Positions 61,850 through 64,000 of a stretch of DNA of 64,000 nt are shown piece after piece (position 1 is the stretch's first letter; every line of letters starts with the position of its first letter). The notes under the pieces were generated by a model. The model was not told the origin of the DNA, searched no databases, and worked only from the letters and a program-made list of their open reading frames with translations. The DNA lies in assembly GCF_021298855.1 (NCBI RefSeq), contig NZ_JAJTHI010000022.1, positions 124,001-188,000 on the forward strand, read 5' to 3'. A program made the position numbers and the translations under genes. The DNA is from Gemmatimonas sp. (GTDB lineage Bacteria > Gemmatimonadota > Gemmatimonadetes > Gemmatimonadales > Gemmatimonadaceae).

Positions 61850-62197
61850 ATGGAGAGTGAACTGTGTGGGTCCACCGAACACGAGCAACCCGCCGCGCCG
61901 CCCCTGGTCACCGCGGCCATCCGCGAACGCGCGTCGCGCATGCTGGCCGCCGCGGGCGATCCGTCCCGACTTGCGCTGCTCGAACTGCTCGGCGATCGCG
62001 AACGGTGTGTGAGCGATCTCGCGGCGTTGACCGGTGACAGCATGCCTGCCGTATCGCAGCGCCTGCGCGTGCTGCGGGGCGAGCGCCTTGTGACCTCGCG
62101 TCGCGACGGCAAGCACGTGCGCTACCGGCTTGCCGATCAGCACATCCAGCAACTCATCCTCAACCTCCTTCGCCATGCTGCGGAGGCCGACGGCTGA
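61850..62197 (+). CDS. ArsR/SmtB-family metal-responsive repressor
   Basis: A 115-residue winged-helix repressor. The recognition helix is in SMPAVSQRLRVLRGERLVTSRRDGKH. The alpha-5 zinc-sensing motif of SmtB/CzrA is complete: D96-x-H98, then H109 and E112, in DQHIQQLILNLLRHAAE. N-terminal C6 and H11 could add an alpha-3N site. It should release DNA when zinc (or Co) is high, opening the His-rich and transporter genes downstream. The ATG at 61850 is placed after the AT-rich control region. Confidence 0.92.
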   Translation: MESELCGSTEHEQPAAPPLVTAAIRERASRMLAAAGDPSRLALLELLGDRERCVSDLAALTGDSMPAVSQRLRVLRGERLVTSRRDGKHVRYRLADQHIQQLILNLLRHAAEADG

Positions 62198-62282
62198 CGG
62201 TGCCAGGCACCCGGTCGCGTGGCGTTCCCGGGGGAACCGCTCGACTGCTCATTCCCCCCGGATTGTCTCCCGGAGTCCTGTC

Positions 62283-62624
62283 ATGAGCTTGCACGCGAAT
62301 CACCCCCACGTCCACGGCGCCGGCTGTGGTCACACGGCCATCCAGCACGACGATCATGTGGACTATCTGCATGATGGGCACCTGCACCATCCCAACGGGA
62401 GCGGGGTCGAAGAGCATCACCTCGCCGTGACCGCGGCCAATCCCGCCGACTGCACCCCCGGTCATCGCTGCGGCGGACACGATGCCGCGCACGTGCATGG
62501 TGAAGGCTGCGGGCACCCCGCCGTGCCGCATGGTGACCATGTCGATTACCTCGTTGACGGGCACCTCCATCATCCGCACGGCGATCACTGCGACTTTCAC
62601 GGCAGCGTGATGGCCGTCGCCTGA
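62283..62624 (+). CDS. Duplicated His-rich metal-binding protein
   Basis: A 113-residue protein with 26 His and five Cys. It is built of two similar modules, HVHGAGCGHTAIQHDDHVDYLHDGHLHH-like (about residues 9-38) and HVHGEGCGHPAVPHGDHVDYLVDGHLHH-like (about 70-99), with a CTPGHRCGGH linker. Each module contains a HGxGCGH and a DHVDYL..GHLHH motif. No signal peptide is present, so it would act in the cytoplasm as a zinc buffer, storage protein or chaperone for the following transporter. It lies between the zinc repressor and the permease. Not matched to a named family by eye. Confidence 0.85.
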   Translation: MSLHANHPHVHGAGCGHTAIQHDDHVDYLHDGHLHHPNGSGVEEHHLAVTAANPADCTPGHRCGGHDAAHVHGEGCGHPAVPHGDHVDYLVDGHLHHPHGDHCDFHGSVMAVA

Positions 62625-62632
62625 GCCGGACC

Positions 62633-62670
62633 GGCGCCGCTCCCGACCACACACGTTCGGGAGCGCCGCC
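62633..62670 (+). terminator. Hairpin between the His-rich gene and the permease
   Basis: A 14-bp stem with one mismatch (GGCGCCGCTCCCGA with TCGGGAGCGCCGCC) closes a 10-base loop, 8 bp after the His-rich gene's stop. It has no T-run, so readthrough to the permease is likely to be partial. Confidence 0.55.
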
Positions 62671-62720
62671 ATACGGCGCGCCCCGCTTCGCCCGTGGCAA
62701 CCCCCGCGCTACTCTTGGGT

Positions 62721-64000
62721 ATGTCCGGCATGTCCTTGCTTCTCGCCACCCTGGCGGCGCTTGCCCTTGGCCCCGCGGTCGCCCATCTGGCGCGCCGGCA
62801 GGCGGCGTTGCTCACCTTCGTGGATGGCTTCGTGCTCATCTGCATTGGTGGGCTGGTGCTGTTCGATGTCGTGCCGCACGCTCTCGAGCATGGCGATCTG
62901 CTCGCGCTGGTGTTCATCGTGGCCGGTTTCGTCTTGCCGGGGCTCGCCGAACGTCTGCTCACCTTCGGCGTACGGCAAACCCACCTGATCGTCACGGTGC
63001 TGGCGATGGTGGGCATCGCCCTGCACTCGCTGCTCGACGGCAGTGCGCTGGCGCAGAGCAGCGACGGCGGCAGTCTGCTGGGCTACGGCGTGCTGCTGCA
63101 TCAGCTGCCGGTGAGCCTCATGGTGTGGTGGGTGCTCAGCGACCGCCATCCCGTGGTCCCGTGGCTGGTGCTGCTGTTCATGGGCGCGGCGATGGTGGTG
63201 GGATACCAGACGGAAGCCACTCTCTTCGCCGCCCTGCCTGAGCGCGCCGGACACCTTTTCGAAGCGCTGGTGGGCGGGTCGCTGCTGCACGTGATCGCGC
63301 ATCCGGCGCACGACCATGATCCCGCGCATGAGCATGAACCGGGACATCCGCATCTGCACGGCACCGCCGCGGGTCACGCGCACGGGCACGCGCACGGGCA
63401 CGCGCACGGGCACGCGCACGGGCACGCGCATCCGAGCGACCATGACCACGGTCACCAGCACTCCCACCCGCCAACTCCGTGGGGCCGCTGGGCCAACGGG
63501 TTGGGGGCCCTCAGTGGCGCCGCGATGCTGGGGGGACTGCTGCTGCTGCGCAGCGACGCGCTCTCCATGCCAACCGCCACCGCCATCGGTGACACGTTTT
63601 GGGCACTGTGCCTCGACAGCGCGCCGGCGGTTCTCCTGGCCTACATCACGGCGGGGTTCGTGCACGCGTATCTCCCCACCGGCGGGTTGGCATGGATGAG
63701 CAGGGGCTCGCGCGTGCGACAGGGGCTTGCCGGAATGGCCGTGGGCTTGCCGCTCCCGATCTGTTCGTGCGGCGTGGTGCCGCTCTACCAGCAGCTGGTG
63801 CAGCGGGGCGCGTCCACCACGGCCGCCGTGGCGTTTCTCATTGCCACGCCCGAGCTGGGGATCGACGCCATTCTGTTGTCGGTGCCGTTGCTGGGCACGC
63901 AGTACACCGTTATCCGCGTCGCGGCCGCCGCGCTGGCGGCCATGACCGTGGCGCTGCTGGTCGGTGCCCTCGTGCCGCGCAAGCGCGCCGCGCTGCCGCT
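62721..64000 (+). CDS. ZIP-like/DUF318 permease fusion, metal transporter (3' truncated)
   Basis: The frame is open from ATG 62721 (or 62730) to the window edge, at least 426 residues. The N-terminal half (about 1-190) has six to eight membrane helices with ZIP-like metal sites: VPHALEHGD, LHSLLDGSALA and LLHQLPVSLMVWW. A His-rich loop follows (about 194-250). The second half (from about 265) is a DUF318/ArsP-like permease with the metal-binding PICSCGVVPLYQ (C348, C350) and a TPELGIDAILLS helix. Permeases of this type (SO_0444-like) export copper or zinc. The fusion to a ZIP-like half is unusual. It is last in the ArsR-His-rich-transporter unit; the end lies outside the window. Confidence 0.86.
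   Translation, partial: MSGMSLLLATLAALALGPAVAHLARRQAALLTFVDGFVLICIGGLVLFDVVPHALEHGDLLALVFIVAGFVLPGLAERLLTFGVRQTHLIVTVLAMVGIALHSLLDGSALAQSSDGGSLLGYGVLLHQLPVSLMVWWVLSDRHPVVPWLVLLFMGAAMVVGYQTEATLFAALPERAGHLFEALVGGSLLHVIAHPAHDHDPAHEHEPGHPHLHGTAAGHAHGHAHGHAHGHAHGHAHPSDHDHGHQHSHPPTPWGRWANGLGALSGAAMLGGLLLLRSDALSMPTATAIGDTFWALCLDSAPAVLLAYITAGFVHAYLPTGGLAWMSRGSRVRQGLAGMAVGLPLPICSCGVVPLYQQLVQRGASTTAAVAFLIATPELGIDAILLSVPLLGTQYTVIRVAAAALAAMTVALLVGALVPRKRAALP
63374..63430 (+). repeat. 12-bp tandem repeat encoding the GHAH loop
   Basis: Between four and five copies of a CACGGGCACGCG unit encode (GHAH)n inside the transporter's cytoplasmic loop. Copy number is prone to slip, so the loop may vary in length between strains. 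Confidence 0.85.

Noticed and set aside
63374-63430. CRISPR-like short repeat array
   Set aside because: It is a 12-bp coding tandem repeat (GHAH) with no spacers, in frame within the transporter.

Overview
The window is GC-rich, densely packed DNA with almost no Shine-Dalgarno dependence. It carries a SusC/SusD pair beside secreted S9-family proteins, many lipoproteins, a PDZ-containing histidine kinase and complete biotin genes. This fits an aerobic, heterotrophic member of the Gemmatimonadota (Gemmatimonas-like). That placement is inference from gene content and style; no rRNA or tRNA gene, CRISPR array or insertion sequence was seen.

Layout. (1) 1-4627: an alcohol dehydrogenase (cut by the window edge), an aldehyde dehydrogenase, a cytochrome P450 and a lipoprotein, tightly coupled on the + strand. 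(2) 4695-12849: a stress or dormancy-like island with a NarL-type response regulator, BON, dienelactone-hydrolase-like and CBS proteins, an eRF1-like (baeRF) protein, two lipoproteins, an erythromycin-esterase-like protein and a phosphoribosyltransferase. Its families overlap those of the mycobacterial DosR regulon, and three of its operons share a 17-bp palindromic motif. (3) 13365-29762: a histidine kinase and an NtrC-type regulator, then candidate enhancer repeats and a sigma-54 type -24/-12 element, then an operon-like run of S9-like protein, esterase, SusC, SusD and two more S9-like proteins. All three S9 proteins keep the nucleophile Ser but lack the usual Asp and His of the triad. (4) 29830-33220: a partial, diverged queG copy, a lower-GC AlbA_2/ATPase regulator with a probably leaderless promoter, and the intact queG. 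A third queG scrap sits near 13.1 kb.

(5) 33332-48419: housekeeping and catabolic genes, including MazG-like, phosphodiesterase-like, LOG, GreA, enoyl reductase, GlpD, thiolase plus multifunctional FadJ-like beta-oxidation enzymes, DinB, M14 carboxypeptidase, proline dehydrogenase, RsgA and an SDR without its catalytic Tyr. (6) 48447-57354, minus strand: a secreted protein and a long gene run of Fur, SCO, PCuAC, cupredoxin, bioF, bioA, bioD, bioB, pdxH and a phosphodiester glycosidase. (7) 57455-64000: a PAP2 phosphatase and a zinc-homeostasis island with Cys-free L33, a COG0523 GTPase, a thiol-disulfide-like protein, a 2Fe-2S ferredoxin, a SmtB-type ArsR repressor, a duplicated His-rich protein, and a ZIP-like/DUF318 permease fusion that runs off the window.

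The best candidates for undescribed biology are the sigma-54-linked SusCD/S9 pseudo-peptidase operon, the palindrome-linked dormancy-like island, and the zinc island with its fused transporter and His-rich partner.
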